A stretch of 64,000 nt of DNA from Sphagnum compactum (GCA_965153455.1 OZ234503.1:3100001-3164000); one strand, 5' to 3'; shown: positions 47,313-60,100, counted from the first letter of the stretch. The notes: generated from the sequence alone by a model not told the origin. A program made the numbers and translations.

Positions 47313-48760
47313 TAGGTAATAATCTGGTCAGAGATATTATCATTTCTTTCTGAGACAGGTGTAAAAGAGACGGTCGAGGAACAGGTCTCATTGATATCCT
47401 CTGAAAACCATCATGAATGTAAAGCAAGCTGGCTGGCTGGGTGCCTAGTTACAAATCACATTTTCACAAATTGCTAGAAACAAACAACATGAACTGTCCA
47501 GTGAGTTCATCAAACTGTTGCTACTATTCAGATACCTTTCAAGTTATCATGATGCCATTTGACCATGATGCCTTCCTTTTGGCTCTTGAATAGTTACCAA
47601 GCTGTTATACCTTACCTTTGTGTGGTCAGATTCAATGAAAATTAATTAAAAAATTCGAGATGTTGAAAACTTTCATAAATTTGGAGAGAAAATTTGTTGA
47701 AAACTTATGTAAAAGATTGCCTAATTTGATGAAATTTTTGATGAAATTTGCCAATTGTGAAACATAATAATTAATTGTTGTGTCAATATGTTTTCAAGTG
47801 AGACTTCACAACAAACTTGTAATCAAATGAACTTTCAAAACTGATGATATAAAATTAACTTGACAAAAGAAAAATACATAATATGAAACTCCAAAAAACT
47901 ACAATGTTAAAAGAACACAAAACTGAAAATAACACATTTGACCATTAATGGTGTAATTTTATTATTTAAAAAAAGCTCTTCAAAGTTCTAGTCTTCAACA
48001 TTCTCTTTTAACACATGCCATGGGCATCACCGGAAAAAAATTTATTAATTTTTGAACTTTTAAAAGTTAAGTCGCAATCTTTGAGAGATGCTAAATACAT
48101 CCACATCAAACTTTGTTTTACAAATTATGTAGGCAACACTACGATGCTTACATGATTGTTATGTGCAATTGATTATTGTTTTACAAAATAATAATAATAA
48201 TAATAAACATTGTTGTGTTAAGAGCTGAAAATTGAGCTAGTGATGGGTATTTCCAGTGATTGGCTTATAATTTTTAGTTCCAGTCTTAATGAGGTGACAA
48301 TAGAATATTTAAAACATTATTAAATGATTTTGTGAAATAAGTTTTGAGGGGGTTGGGGGCAAATTGCACATAACAATGTAAAACCGCATTGCCCCAAAAA
48401 TAGGCCTCCTTTATATGTTGAACAAAGCTCAATGGGGGTGTTTAATGTTTCTGTAATTTTCAACATGTCATTTAACACATGTCATTCTCATCACCAAAAA
48501 AAAGTTTACTTTTTGAAATTGACCTTTGTATAAGTTGTCCAAATATTAGGATTTACATGTGTTGAAAATTAAAACAATTTAACTTGAGGTGTAAAAAGCT
48601 TCCTTGTTTTAAAATGAATACAATTTGACACCTGACTATCGAATTTGCACATAGGGTAAGGTTTAGGTGCCTCTCTTATTTTCCTCTCTTATTCTATGCA
48701 TTAGATGAGTTGCTTCCCAATTTTATTTTATTTTTTCAATGATCCATTTTATCAATTGGC
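47312..48760. other. AT-rich intergenic DNA, no gene seen
   Basis: Short frames only. An (AAT)n-like run is near 48187. Near 48361-48490 a GGGGGTGTTTAATG phrase recalls sequence beside the dispersed repeat at 29262. Confidence 0.4.
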
Positions 48761-48764
48761 CCAT

Positions 48765-48992
48765 CATCAAAAAAAAAAAAAATCAAAACTTGGGAGGCTC
48801 CCCCAAAATAGTACTATGTGATGATGGAGTGCCTCCCATTTGGCTCATCTACATAAGTGAGAAGGAAAGAGACCTTTGGGCAAGGGATATGTGATAAAAG
48901 TGAGTTGCTATTGGGAACACCCTCAGGAACACATTGGGAACTTGGGGAACATAATTGAAAACATATGAGAACATGATGGGACCACAAGAATA
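48765..48992 (+). repeat. Dispersed repeat, copy 3 (compact form)
   Basis: It holds GGGAGGCTCCCCCAAAA, then GGAGTGCCTCCCATTTGG, then ATATGTGATAAAAGTGAG, TTGCTATTGGGAACA and several GGGAAC iterations. Order and wording match 29520-30490 without the simple-sequence expansion. Confidence 0.65.
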
Positions 48993-49980
48993 AAAAATAT
49001 TCATCCTCAACCTAAACTTAAAATAATTAATTTCCACTGGATGGACTCTATCTACCACGTGTCAGCTGACGGTGACCAAGTCTTGCTCACATCTTGTGGC
49101 ACGTGGAGCTTGGGAAGTATTGTACAGTTATGGGATAGTTAGCTCCTCTTCAAGTATGGCCAATTCGCTCACAGGATGGATGTAAATTTGTTCAACTTAG
49201 GCCCACTTTACATGAGGAGTCAAGGCCAATGTCCAACTCAAATCAAGCATTCCTATTGGTGCAAAAGTTGAAATCAGCCCCAAGGGGCTTTACACTAGGA
49301 GTCAAGGCAAGAATAGAAAAAAAAATCTTTTCAATCTGCCCCAAGTTACGAATACATGTTTGAACTTTATAGCCTTGTATTGGCCCCAAGGCTGGAAAAA
49401 GGATACCATTTGCAACCCTTGGGGCCAATGTTCCAAGCATTTCTGGTAAAGCCCGAGGCCAAGGGTGAACCCTTCACTTAATTCAAGATCAAAGATACAT
49501 AATATCACTTATAAATGTATGTATGTAGTAAATGTCGAAGATAAATCATTTTCAAGGAAATTGTTTAACTTAGTTTTTGTTATTTGGATTCTCTGAATAT
49601 GATTCATTAATCCTATTTAACTTGATTTTCTTCTTTAAGTTTCAAACTCATAGAAATGGTAGAGTGTAAAGCATCATTAAGAAACCAATGTCCACATGAC
49701 TAGTTAAGAACATAGACAGAAACAATTGGAAAAAGACAATCAACAACAATTTGAAAAATCTACCATGTCAAAAGTGGAGACATTCAACCAGTGACTTTCA
49801 TAGTAATCCGTTTGTTGTAATAGAACACAATGGTAGATCAAAATTGTAAAGCTTCTTGAAACATAATGATTTTACTAATAAACCTGCAAAAAAACAATTA
49901 CAACGTGATTAGTTATCTTATCAAATTTTAAACCACAAAAACTTTAAAGAGTTGAAACAATAATGAGTTTGAAAAAACTA
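48993..49980. other. Intergenic, holds a GGCC-rich repeat fragment
   Basis: At about 49200-49460, repeated GGCCCCAAGG and GAGTCAAGGCxA phrases end in TTTCTGGTAAAGCCCGAGGCC, related to motifs near 2567 and 15229. No gene is recognised. Confidence 0.4.
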
Positions 49981-49984
49981 CCTT

Positions 49985-50880
49985 GTTTTGATTGGAATGT
50001 TTAATTTTTTGGGTCGAATTCCAATTTTAGCACAAGCCTTATTCCATTCATGTCTGTCCTTCGCAAACTACTTAGGCCAAATGATGCATTTTTACAAATT
50101 TGCTTAAGTAGAGTTGATAAAAACATATTTTAGATTTCTGCAAACTTTTTCTTTTGCATTGCCATATTGACAATGCATGTCCAAAACAAGTACCCTGAAA
50201 GCTCTCTTCTAACGCAAGAGATTCACGATTTATAACAAACTTCAATGCACTAGTCATTGCGTTGAAATGAGGTCCTTCATCTTTGACATAATCAATATTT
50301 TTTTCTTTAAACCATACTTATCCAACAATTATGTCAAACTTTTGGCCAAGGCTTGCCCTGTTGTTTTTGCTACTTCAAATAAGCCAATAACCACATGTTT
50401 GGGTTGCCAATCATTACTTTGAAAATTAATCACCAATGCGAACATAAACTCTTTTAGACATCCAAAGGTTGAAGCTAGTTGTTGCAGAATGACATTCTGC
50501 CAATGCAAGAAGAACAAATAATTCATTTGTCTTTTCCACAAACCCTAGCAATATGTCCTATGAAAACTACCTTCTAAAAAGGAAGTTCAATTTTGGACAA
50601 AGATGAAAAATTAAATGTTTGAGCCACATATTGTCCATAAACTGGATAGGTAAATTATTCTTGATGACTAATAGACCAAGGTCCTTTAAAAATTCTTTCT
50701 ATGACACATCCTCTTTTTGAAAGTATCTTTGATAGGAAAAAATTTAAAGATTGACCCTCCATATGGATTTGCTCTTTTCTTTGATGGATGTCTTTCTTCA
50801 TTATTTTTCAGCAGATTGTTCACTTCTTCTTCAAACATTTGTGCAATAAAAGAATGATCTACATCCACATGTTTTTAAGG
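49985..50880 (-). pseudogene. Ac-like hAT transposase remnant
   Basis: The minus strand carries, in order, VDHSFIAQMFEEEVNNLLKN, PYGGSIFKFFPIKDTFKKRM, FALVINFQSNDWQPKHVVIG followed by LFEVAKTTGQALAKSL, ALKFVINRESLALEESFQGT followed by CFGHALS, and WNKACAKIGIRPKKLN. These phrases match the central, catalytic-domain part of a hAT transposase family widespread in plants: a DUF-like region with a changing-of-target VINF..DW motif and the CFGHA segment. Stops and shifts divide it into several frames (50868-50686, 50541-50329, 50257-50072). The N-terminal BED finger and C-terminal dimerisation region are not visible. It is unrelated in sequence to the 43.4-kb remnant. Confidence 0.7.
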
Positions 50881-51830
50881 AAAAGTTATTCCATTGGTTT
50901 TGTAATAAGAAATCAATCCTTTCCTTGCTTGAGTTTTTAGATTTATTCCAATTATTAGATTTTGATAACAGAGTATACAACACATTATTTGTGTGTTTAC
51001 CAAATCAACTTCTGCATTGTCATTTACACAATAAAAACTCCAACATAAAGAAGTTCTACCATGTGATTTCTAGATTTTTGTTTGAACATGCAATTTTTTC
51101 AAATTTTCCTTCATTACCATTTTTTAGATTCCTTATTGTTTCTATTTGGACACTTGGATTTTCCTCAAACCTATCTTCCAAAACTACATCATTCATACAT
51201 ATTTCAATTGTTTCTTTATTCCACTTATCACATTTTCATTTGCAAAAGATTGTTCCATTGATAGTTTTCACAAGATTATGTCCAAAGATAATGCAAAAAA
51301 CAACTATTCTTCAACAAATTGTGCAAAAATTCTAATAAATTTTTTAATCAAAAGAAAGAGAAAAAAACCCAAAAAAAAACATTTACAAGCAAATGGGTTT
51401 AAAGTTTAGAAAAGACATTTACAAACAATGGGGTTTAAGGTTTAGAAACATTATCAAGAAATCATTCACTTTTCTCTTTCATCTCATCATGGAAAAATTC
51501 ATCATGAAAAAATAAGTTTAAGTTTAAGGGTTTTAGATAAAGGTTTGAATTTTAGTCCTACACACAAACAAATAAAGCAACAACATATTAAAACTCACAA
51601 ACTACATTAAAACAAAACAAATGAAACAAAATACAAATCAAAGAAAAAAAACTCAAGAAATGTGGAAAAAAGAATACCTATGTTGTTGGATGAAACTTGT
51701 TGGTGTTGCTCCAAGGTCCTCCACCTACACAAGAAAGTGAGGAGGGAGTACCAATTGACAAGGCAAAGCAACAAGGTGCAACAGTGAACAACAAAACAAC
51801 GAAACAACAATGGGGTGGGGGCCAGGAGGT
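50881..51830. other. AT-rich DNA, no gene recognised
   Basis: A plus frame of 136 codons (50925-51335) is phenylalanine/serine-rich and overlaps another open plus-strand frame. I read it as chance, possibly from the 5' side of the decayed hAT element. Confidence 0.4.
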
Positions 51831-51834
51831 ACCT

Positions 51835-52205
51835 AAAAAAGGCGAGTAGCAAGGCGCAATGGTAGGGCATCAAGGCCTAGCAACCAGCAATGTAGAACAG
51901 AAAGGTGCGATGGCAAGGTAGTGACATGTAATGGTAGGGTAGTTACGCACAATAGCAAGGCAGCAAAAACAAGGCAACAAGGTATGATGGCAAGGTGGTG
52001 ACACGAAATGGCAAGGTAGCAATGTGCAATGGTAGGGTAGCAATGGTAGAGTAGCAAGGCGTGACAACGACGTGTAGCAAGGTGCAATAGCAACAAGGCA
52101 CGAGAGCAAGCAAGGCGTGAAAGCAAGCAAGGCACGAGAGTAAGCCGAGAGAACAAGCAAAGCGCAAAAGTAGCAAGGTGCAAGAGCAACAAGGCAACGA
52201 AAACA
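51835..52205 (+). repeat. Purine-rich degenerate array (AGCAAGGCGYRA type)
   Basis: Phrases such as AGCAAGGCGCAATGGTAGGG, GGCAAGGTAGTGACA and AGCAAGGCACGAGAG recur about every 15-30 bp for about 370 bp. The plus strand is very poor in T. Minus-strand frames of up to 148 codons are leucine/cysteine/proline-rich products of the repeat. It lies about 1 kb from the start side of the hAT remnant at 49985-50880. Subterminal repeat arrays are known for hAT elements, but I cannot show it belongs to that element. Confidence 0.65.
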
Positions 52206-53669
52206 AATAACAAAAACAAAAACAACAACAATAAATGAAAAAAGAAAACAAGACGGGAAGGGGAGAAAAGAAACAACACCCTTTTATTCCGACGAGCTGT
52301 TTTAAAGCTGACGGTTCCAATGTAACCCTAAGTTTTCATGTCTGCTAAACCTTGAGACCCGAATTGAGTAAAGGGTTAGACCTTACCAAGTTCTCAGGTT
52401 TTGTTTTTATTTTAAAAAATCCGGTTCTCACATCCAGTTCTCACTTGTGTGAGAACCTCTCACTGGTAGCCCGGTGTTCAGTCAGGGCATCACTCAAGGT
52501 GATAGCCTTGAGAGGATCAAACCGAGATGCCTGGGTGATGCCCAAGGGTGTTTGTGATACCCGCCCAACACTCATTTCAACCTTAAAATATTTTACAGAC
52601 TCAGGGGATTTTTTTAGTAGGCAACTATAAAAGTTGAGTTTGCACTCCATACATCTTGCCACAAATTTCATTCAGCATCAAATTTGTCATCCATTTGGGT
52701 ATTTCTTAACCTTTCAATTTTTATGTTTTACTGCAAATGAAAACTATAAGTCCCCCTCCCACAAATAGTCTATAGGTAAGGCGAAAAGAGCATGTGGCGC
52801 AACACTTGTTTCATCATAACTTTTGACATTTGCAATCTCCAAAATGACACATGCTTTCGCAAATTGGTAAAGTAATTGGAAGAGTCTCTCAACATTATGT
52901 CAAAAGATGCAAGCATCCTTGATTTTAAGTTGATTAGTCCTTGTGTTGACATCACCTCTTGACTTTCATCCCTTGGACAATGTGGTGGACATCAAAAAAA
53001 AAAAAAGGTCAAATTTGGCTAGATACTACATATGAATATAGGAAAAAAAAACAAAATCCTTCTATATTCTTGGCTACCTACTGGAACTTATCATAAAAAT
53101 CCGACAATTTGAAAAAAAATTCTCTTTGAATTCTGATGAATTAGGGCCATCTCTCTCATGGAAAAAAATCCTTTAGTATAAGTTGAAGTCTTGTTTTTCA
53201 GGTCAAAATTTGGCGAAATTTTGCCAATAAGACCCTTCTCTCATTTTCAGTTCTAATTCCGTACTCATGTGCTCATGGGACTAATCTGATCAGAAGTGAA
53301 CTTGAAGCCCCTTCAGCAACCCCTTGTCTGTATAAGCTCAATCTGGCTTTGCTGTCTCACATGATCCTTGCTTGATTTTGGCTGAAACTTTTATCAAAGA
53401 TTTAAATGCGTAAACTTCTATAGGAAGCATTGCATTAAAAATGTGTAAAACTTTTAATCCAAGGTGTGCATTTGCAATTGAATTCATAGCTGGGTAAATT
53501 GGACAAGATTTGTACCTAAGGATACAAATAGAGAAAAAGTGGTTAATTGAAAGGGCTTAAGCTCTTAGGGGTTAAGTTAATCATGCTTGTCTTTGGTTGG
53601 AAAACTAAAGGCTTTTACACCCCAAAAAAAAAAGCATGCTGACATTTGATAAAGACTTGTAAATATTTG
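52206..53669. other. Intergenic with a short hairpin and a GC-richer patch
   Basis: GGTTCTCAC at about 52424 is inverted as GTGAGAACC at about 52449, with a second GTTCTCAC copy in the spacer. A GC-richer patch follows to about 52600. The rest is AT-rich with no recognisable gene. Confidence 0.4.
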
Positions 53670-53728
53670 CTGCCACTATTTTTGGCCTGGACTAATAGCC
53701 CTTCCTAAGAACACCCTACCTATTCATG
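53670..53728 (+). repeat. 60-bp dispersed repeat, copy B
   Basis: Near-identical to 47251-47310. The 55-bp minisatellite begins 60 bp downstream. Confidence 0.8.
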
Positions 53729-53789
53729 TTCCCCAGCCTTGACATCCTCCTCTACATATTGCAAGACAATTTGACAGGTTTACATTATT

Positions 53790-54220
53790 TAGCCCACATC
53801 TACCAAGTTTTGTAAATTGATATTCCAAATTGTTTTCACAGATGTAGCCCACATCTACCAAGTTTTGTAAATTTATATTCCAAATTATATTCACAGATGT
53901 AGCCCACATCTACCAAGTTTTGTAAATTGATATTCCAAATTGTTTTCACAGATGTAGCCCACATCTACCAAGTTTTGTAAATTTATATTCCAAATTATAT
54001 ATCACAGATGTAGCCCACATCTACCAAGTTTTGTAAATTTATATTCCAAATTATAGTCACAGATGTAGCCCACATCTACCAAGTTTTGTTAAATTTATAT
54101 TCCAAATTATATTCACAGATGTAGCCCACATCTACCAAGTTTTGTAAATTTATATTCCAAATTATATTTACAGATGTAGCCCACATCTACCAAGTTTTGT
54201 AAATGTATATTCCAAATGCT
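53790..54220 (+). repeat. Eight-copy 55-bp minisatellite with embedded dyad
   Basis: The AGCCCACATCTACCAAG phrase starts at 53791, 53846, 53901, 53956, 54012, 54067, 54123 and 54178, giving periods of 55 or 56 bp. Most copies are preceded by CAGATGT, making the dyad AGATGT-AGCCC-ACATCT. Copies 1 and 3 share a TTGATATTCC...TTGTTTTCACAG form. Copies 2 and 4 share TTTATATTCC...TTATAT. The first four copies are therefore a duplicated dimer of 110 bp, and later copies all resemble the second form. Copies differ by only a few bases, so the array is young. Confidence 0.95.
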
Positions 54221-55500
54221 AGTTGCTACCTAACAATGCATGCTTGACCGCCCTCCCCCAAAAAGGACAATTAATTACCTACTGGATGTGGCCAAAATAA
54301 TTAGTAATAAGAAGAAGACGACAACAATGTGGCATGTAAATAACTTAAGTGGCAAGCTATTTACTGCACTGCATGAGATAGCAGGTGGTGTGACATGTAG
54401 CCTGGTTGGCCTATTAGTTATGGCCACCTTATTTAGCAGGGTAAACTTAAAATTTCTCCTTCTCTATTGTAAACATTGCAACTAGACCTAATTTGTTTCT
54501 TTTTTTCCTGGCAAAACTTTTTAAAATATTATTACAACTACTTGTTATTATAAGTGTAATGCACTTTTTACAAGAGCAAGTTTCCAAAAAGAGAAAAATC
54601 TACCTCACCCCCCTCCCTCCTCTCTGCCCTTTTTTTTTTTTTTCCCTCTCTCATTATGTTTGCAAGGGTTCTTCCATATTTATGTCAAGTCTCACAATTG
54701 CAAAAGAAAAAGGGTTAAATAAATAAGCTTTGAAAAAGGTGGGGAGATTATTCAATTATTTTCATATAGATAACGTGGACATGACAAGACACATGTTAAT
54801 TTGTCTTTTCATATCCATCCATGCAAGTGGGTAGAAAGAAAGAAAGAAAGAAAGAATGAATGAGATATTTAGGCTTGGGAAAAGACAGGTTCCCATAACA
54901 TCATTTTTTTATTGGCCTTGCCTACGACCAAGGCAAGAAGGATATTGTTAGTGTTTAGATTCATTCTAGAGTATAGTAGCTTAAGGGATTTTTATTGGCC
55001 CCTAGGTAATAATAATAATAAATAATAGGTCTATTTTTGCATGAGGATTTTTGAAAGATGATATTTTGGCTTGTGTTGAAACTTATGATTAGTTATAGGT
55101 TCGTAATATCTTGAAGGACTTTGGTTTCTTTTAGAGGATTTTTTGAAGATTATATTTTTGCATGGTGAAAATATTTGAGTTTCCATACTTCTTCTTTTGC
55201 CTTAAAGATACTTTTTAATGTAAAATGGCAAGGCCACAGTGTGACACACCCCTTGTTATTATATAAATTTCTGCAATTTATCAAAAAAAAATTTACCACT
55301 TTTGATTATTTGTTAGCTTATTGCTGTTTCTGATTACTTTAATGGCACTTTTGTGCGGCACTTAAGCTCATCCTCCCTTTTCAACGGCCAAAATAAATAT
55401 AGCCCTATGGACTAGAATGTCCCAAAAAATGCTTTAATAAGTAAAATCTCCTATTTTAGTGAGAAGCTATTTATACAACTTTTGAACTAATAAACTTTGG
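54221..55500. other. Intergenic AT-rich DNA upstream of the 57-kb gene
   Basis: Microsatellites are present: an (AAAG)n run at about 54835-54855, a T14 run at about 54630 and an (AAT)n run at about 55006. No gene is recognised. Confidence 0.45.
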
Positions 55501-56139
55501 GGCTTCGTTGTAGGTACAGTTCCAATAAATGGCCAGAGTGAACCAGCACCCCACCACCACACCCATGTACTGGATGCCTGATATGACTCTGTTGTGGATG
55601 AACCTTAACTGAGTTCATATCTGGTTTCACCTTGGTAACCCAATCTGCAAGAAGTAGGTCCCATACATCTGAGGTAGGAAAATAGGTAATTATCAGGTAA
55701 GGAAAGTAGATGGTTTTTACAGAGGTAATGGCTATTTTTTGGTAAGTAACAACCCCTTCAACATCCAGTTTGTCGCTGATTATATATAGCCAATTTAGTG
55801 AGAAATTAAAAATTAAAAGAGTCTAAAATCAAGTTTTTTTTTCTTTTTCTTTTTCCAGATTTTTAATAGTCAGAGTTTGACCGAAATTTAAGAAAGTACA
55901 CCAGATTATCCATACATGGTTCAAGAAGTTATTAAAAAATATAGAGGGATTTTAAATTCATATTTTTGCCCAAATCTGGCTAAATCTTCCTATGGGTGAT
56001 TGCCACTTTGACTCATTTAAAAAAAATTGACCTAAGAAACATTGCGAGCCCCAAATTGAGCCAATAGTTAGGTAGTAAAAGGGGGCAAAAAAGAAGGTAA
56101 CTGAGCTGAGCTAACCTGACCTAAACAACATGGTTAGCT

Positions 56140-57119
56140 AGGGAACTGGAACCCAACAGAAAACTGTTTCGTGACCACTTACCATCCATCTATCCATCCT
56201 TGATGGTCCGCTTGGTGCGTGCCGGTTCACGCTCTGGCCCTGTTTAGTAGTTTTGTCAGGCGGGCTTGGATTTTTGCATCGTCGTGTCCTCCTCTTCTGT
56301 CGGTGTGCAGATTTCCGGTTCCTGGTCTCCCGCATCCGGGCCTGTACGAACATCATCGTCTCCTCTTCTGTCGCGCTGCTGCGTTCTCTGATCGCTTCTG
56401 CGTGTGCGTGTCTCTCTGTCTCTCTCTCTTTCTTTTGAAGTTAGCGTCGGTTTGTGTAGCTACAGAGCTCTGTTTTGAGGTTTTTTTGCGGGGAGTTTCA
56501 TGCAAGAAAAGTTCGGGAAATATATATATATCTCGGCGGAAATCGGTTTGGGTCTTTGTGTGGTGTGGAGCGGGAGGCCGGCCTTAATGCAGCTGCTGCT
56601 GCTGCTGCTAAAGAGCAGGGAATTTTTCCGGGGTAGTAGATGTTGTTTTGACGACGCCGCCGCTGGTGCCGGTTCTTTGGAAAGAGCGTCGCTCCTTTTG
56701 TGCCTGCCACAATCGCGCGCCCTCCATGTTGCAGAATCTGTGGTTGGAGCATGATTTTGCGTGTTTGGAGACCGATCATTATGCAGGTTTGTGTTAAGTC
56801 AATTTCCGAGGTCTATCTCGTGTCATCATTGCGCCACTTTCTGTAGCATCATTCTTGTCTACTCTTTCGCTTTTTGCTGTCTTGTCTTCTCCCGTATCTC
56901 TCTCAAAGTTGAAAGCTTTCAGGGCCCGGAAGCTTCCGCTTTGTGTTGTAATCCCTTCCTTCCTGGTTTCCGACAATATTATTATTCCTCCCTCCTTTCG
57001 GCCTTCTCTTTTCTTTTAGTGTGCTCAGAGTTGTCTAATAGAGAAAGAGAAGCGTTTGGAATTGGACATGGAAATCGGCTAAAGCTCTGGTACCATGTTG
57101 CAAAGGTCTTGTAGCAGGT
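56140..57119 (+). promoter_or_regulatory. Promoter/leader region of the 7TM gene, with probable leader intron
   Basis: Base composition rises sharply from about 56150, with CT-rich runs (TCTCTCTGTCTCTCTCTC near 56410), a (GCT)n run near 56590 and GC-rich patches, as is usual for a plant 5' untranslated region. A splice donor (TATGCAG|GTTTGT, intron from 56787) and acceptor (CTTGTAGCAG|GT, ending 57117) would remove a 331-bp pyrimidine-rich leader intron and leave only two bases before the ATG at 57120. I could not fix the start site. AAATATATATATA near 56518 is a possible but displaced TATA-like sequence. Confidence 0.5.
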
Positions 57120-60100
57120 ATGGAGGAAAATGGATGGTGTCATAGCATGGAGATGATACTGGTGTATGCAAGCCTTGCCACGATTGATGGTTTTATTGCC
57201 TTGGCTGCTGCAATTCAGGTGTCACATAGTTCAATCCTTTGTTCTCTACATGTTTTTTTGCTGAGTGCATTTAGGGCTATGAAAGAAACAGCCGAGTATG
57301 AAGAGATTTCTTGAAAGTGGGGAGAACAAAAGCATAACAGTTCTGTTAACACTCCATATTATTTTCTCTGTGTTGAAGTCCTCCATTTTTCCATGTCTAG
57401 AAATCAGAACCTGTGAAGATTTGATCTACTGTGGAATTAACATAAGGAACCTGAATAGTGTAAGAGGATGTACCCTGAAACTGTAAAGTAGGGACAGGAA
57501 GCAGATCCTGAGGATGTAACATTTCAGATGGGGTTGTGCAGCTGCTGAGGCTCTATGTACATAATCGACATGCCAGTTGGACACGACAAAAGGCTAGCTC
57601 TATTTACCAACCCATTCACATTTGCATTTTGTTACAAATATTATTTTGTTGTCTTCAAGGCCTCTCGGATCCTTGACTAAGGTCAGGCTACTAATGAACC
57701 TGCCCCTTTGATACTTTTCAGGTTTTTCACTGTATGATATGTGCTTCAAATTTTGGTATGTTTCTCTTCCTCACTGTGGTCCTTGCATGTGAGACCTCAT
57801 TCAACAGAGCAGTAGAAGCTACTGTGTTGTATGTGTTGTCTATTCTGAGATTCATCCAGGTTCCTTTCTAAAGATGTAGCCTGCACCAATTTATATAGAA
57901 GTCATCTGCACTATTGTGTGTATCATAGTAGTCTTCATATGTAATAGTGAACCATAACAAGATAAATGGAGTTGGCTACACCAATGGAGGCTTAAAGGTT
58001 AACAGGTGGAATCTTAGTACTGTGGTCTTGACAGCACAATCAGAATGCATTTCTTACTGGCAGTTGTATTCTCAATATTTGAGAAGTGTTCAGTCTTTAG
58101 ATAGTTAGGGTTTGGTACACTCTCCAAACAAGGTGAACAAATTGTCTACTGTGGAACATAATCAGGTTAGGTTGAAACATGGAATCATAGTACTGTGGCC
58201 TTGACAGCATAATCAGAACCCATTCCTTAATGGCAGCTTCAATCTCAACAGTGGAGAAGTTTTCAGTGTTTAGATAGGTAGGGTTTGGCACATTCTCCAA
58301 ACAAGGTGATGAAATTTCTCCACGTTGGAACACAATCAGGTTAGGTTGGCTGCCATCACTCTGTCACCTATGACTTGAGAAGTGCAAATAAGTCATTTGG
58401 TGGTGTACCATTGATTGATGTGGCATGGTTGGGAAACTGGGATTGGGAAGGCAGGTTACTTTTTGTATTTTATTCTGAATCCAATTGCAACCTGCAGACG
58501 GTGGAAGTGCTGGTCAACCCTTTGGGGTTTTGTTGTGTCAGGTATGGTCTTCCTCTACCTAGTGATATATGTGGTTTCCTCAGTCTCAAGTCCTCTATGT
58601 ATCAGTGAATTCTCTCTCGACTTTCTATGGTTCCATATGGCTTAGAATTAAAACCACAGAAACACATCTTTACCAGGCCTGCTTCTGTATGAAGTGCTGA
58701 AGCATGTTGGAATAGCATAAGTCTAGCCCACCTAAACACCAGTAAGTTGTAACTACTGCTGTGCCAAGACTTTCTATTGTTCCATATGGCTTAGAATTAA
58801 AACCAGACACACATGTTTTTACCAGGCCTCCTGTATCAGGTGCTAAAGCATGTTGGAATAGCATTAGTCTAGCCCACCTAAACACCAGTAAGTTATAACA
58901 GGATACCTGCTGCTGTGGCAATCATGGGCAGATGGTTTTGTGGGCTGCTGGTTTAGAGCCCTCATATGTCCCTGAAGGGGTCTGCAAGACAAATGCATAT
59001 GAGTGTAGTCAATTCCAGATACTAGCAGAGGATGCTTTAGAATCCACTATGCAGAAGCACTGGACTGTAATTTTTTTAATATTTGTAAGCATAATTTCTG
59101 CAAGAAACTTGTATTCAGGATAGCACTTAGTACCCAGGTTGTTGCCAAATTGCAGTGCAACTGTACCTAAGTTTTAGGGCGAGCTGATCTAAACTGTGTT
59201 TGAGGGGGTATGCAGCGGCACCTGACATTGTTTTCCTCACTACGTTTCTTCTACTTCTTTCTTTTTGGTACTGCCTCTTGTCTGCCTCCAATGAAAGTGG
59301 ACATTTCTATCTCAAAGTACTCATTCATATATTTTTCCCTACATGGATTCCACCAAGCTGTACCAACAATCCGGTACTCGTGTTTCAGGATTGGACTCTC
59401 TAACTTGTAGTGTTTCCAGGGTGGATCTGTGCCATCAAGCAACTGATCATGAGGAGGAGGAAGAAGATGAGGAAAACTGTGAGCAAATATCTGTTCATTC
59501 TCACACTTCAAAGCCTTCTTCCCACCACCACACATGGTGCATACCATTACGACGCATTCGAGGGCGACAGCGACTTGTGATTCTGGTAAATACTGCAAAT
59601 TGAACCTCATGCTTGGAAGTAGTTAGGGGACAGGTGCAACGACATGTCTTGAGATAGATTCGCTTGAAACCACAACACCACAATTTTCCAGCTCTTTTAC
59701 AAAACTGAACCTTCTCCCTACATTTGTAGATTATATAGAGAACCTTCAAGTGTGCAAGGTTAGAACCGTGTTTGGGGAAACTTGAAAGGGTGTAAGGAGC
59801 TGAAGGTGGTCTGTACACCATTTCTGCTAGATATAGTTCTGAGTTCTTGGATGTTCATAGTTCATACTAATGTGTTGCTGGATCAATTGGATTGCAGATG
59901 GTGATGGGTATGTGTCTCCTGACAGCAGCATTTACAGGACTTATTTGGTATGGGATGGGCGACAACAATATCGATTCTGTGACAATGGCTAAAGTATTTC
60001 TTCAACTTTTGCTTTCTCTTTGTCCTTTGAATTTACCACTTCAGTAGGTAAAGAACTTCTTTCTTGAAACTATGTGCAGTCCAGCCCCGTTGTCATCTTC

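Noticed and set aside
51833-52320. Leucine/cysteine-rich minus-strand frames of 125 and 148 codons as membrane proteins
   Set aside because: Three overlapping frames are open because of the purine-rich repeat; hydrophobicity is a by-product.
56761-57114. 117-codon open frame ending five bases before the 7TM start codon, suggestive of a regulatory upstream ORF
   Set aside because: Its first codon is GTG and it contains no ATG, and most of it lies in a probable leader intron (56787-57117).
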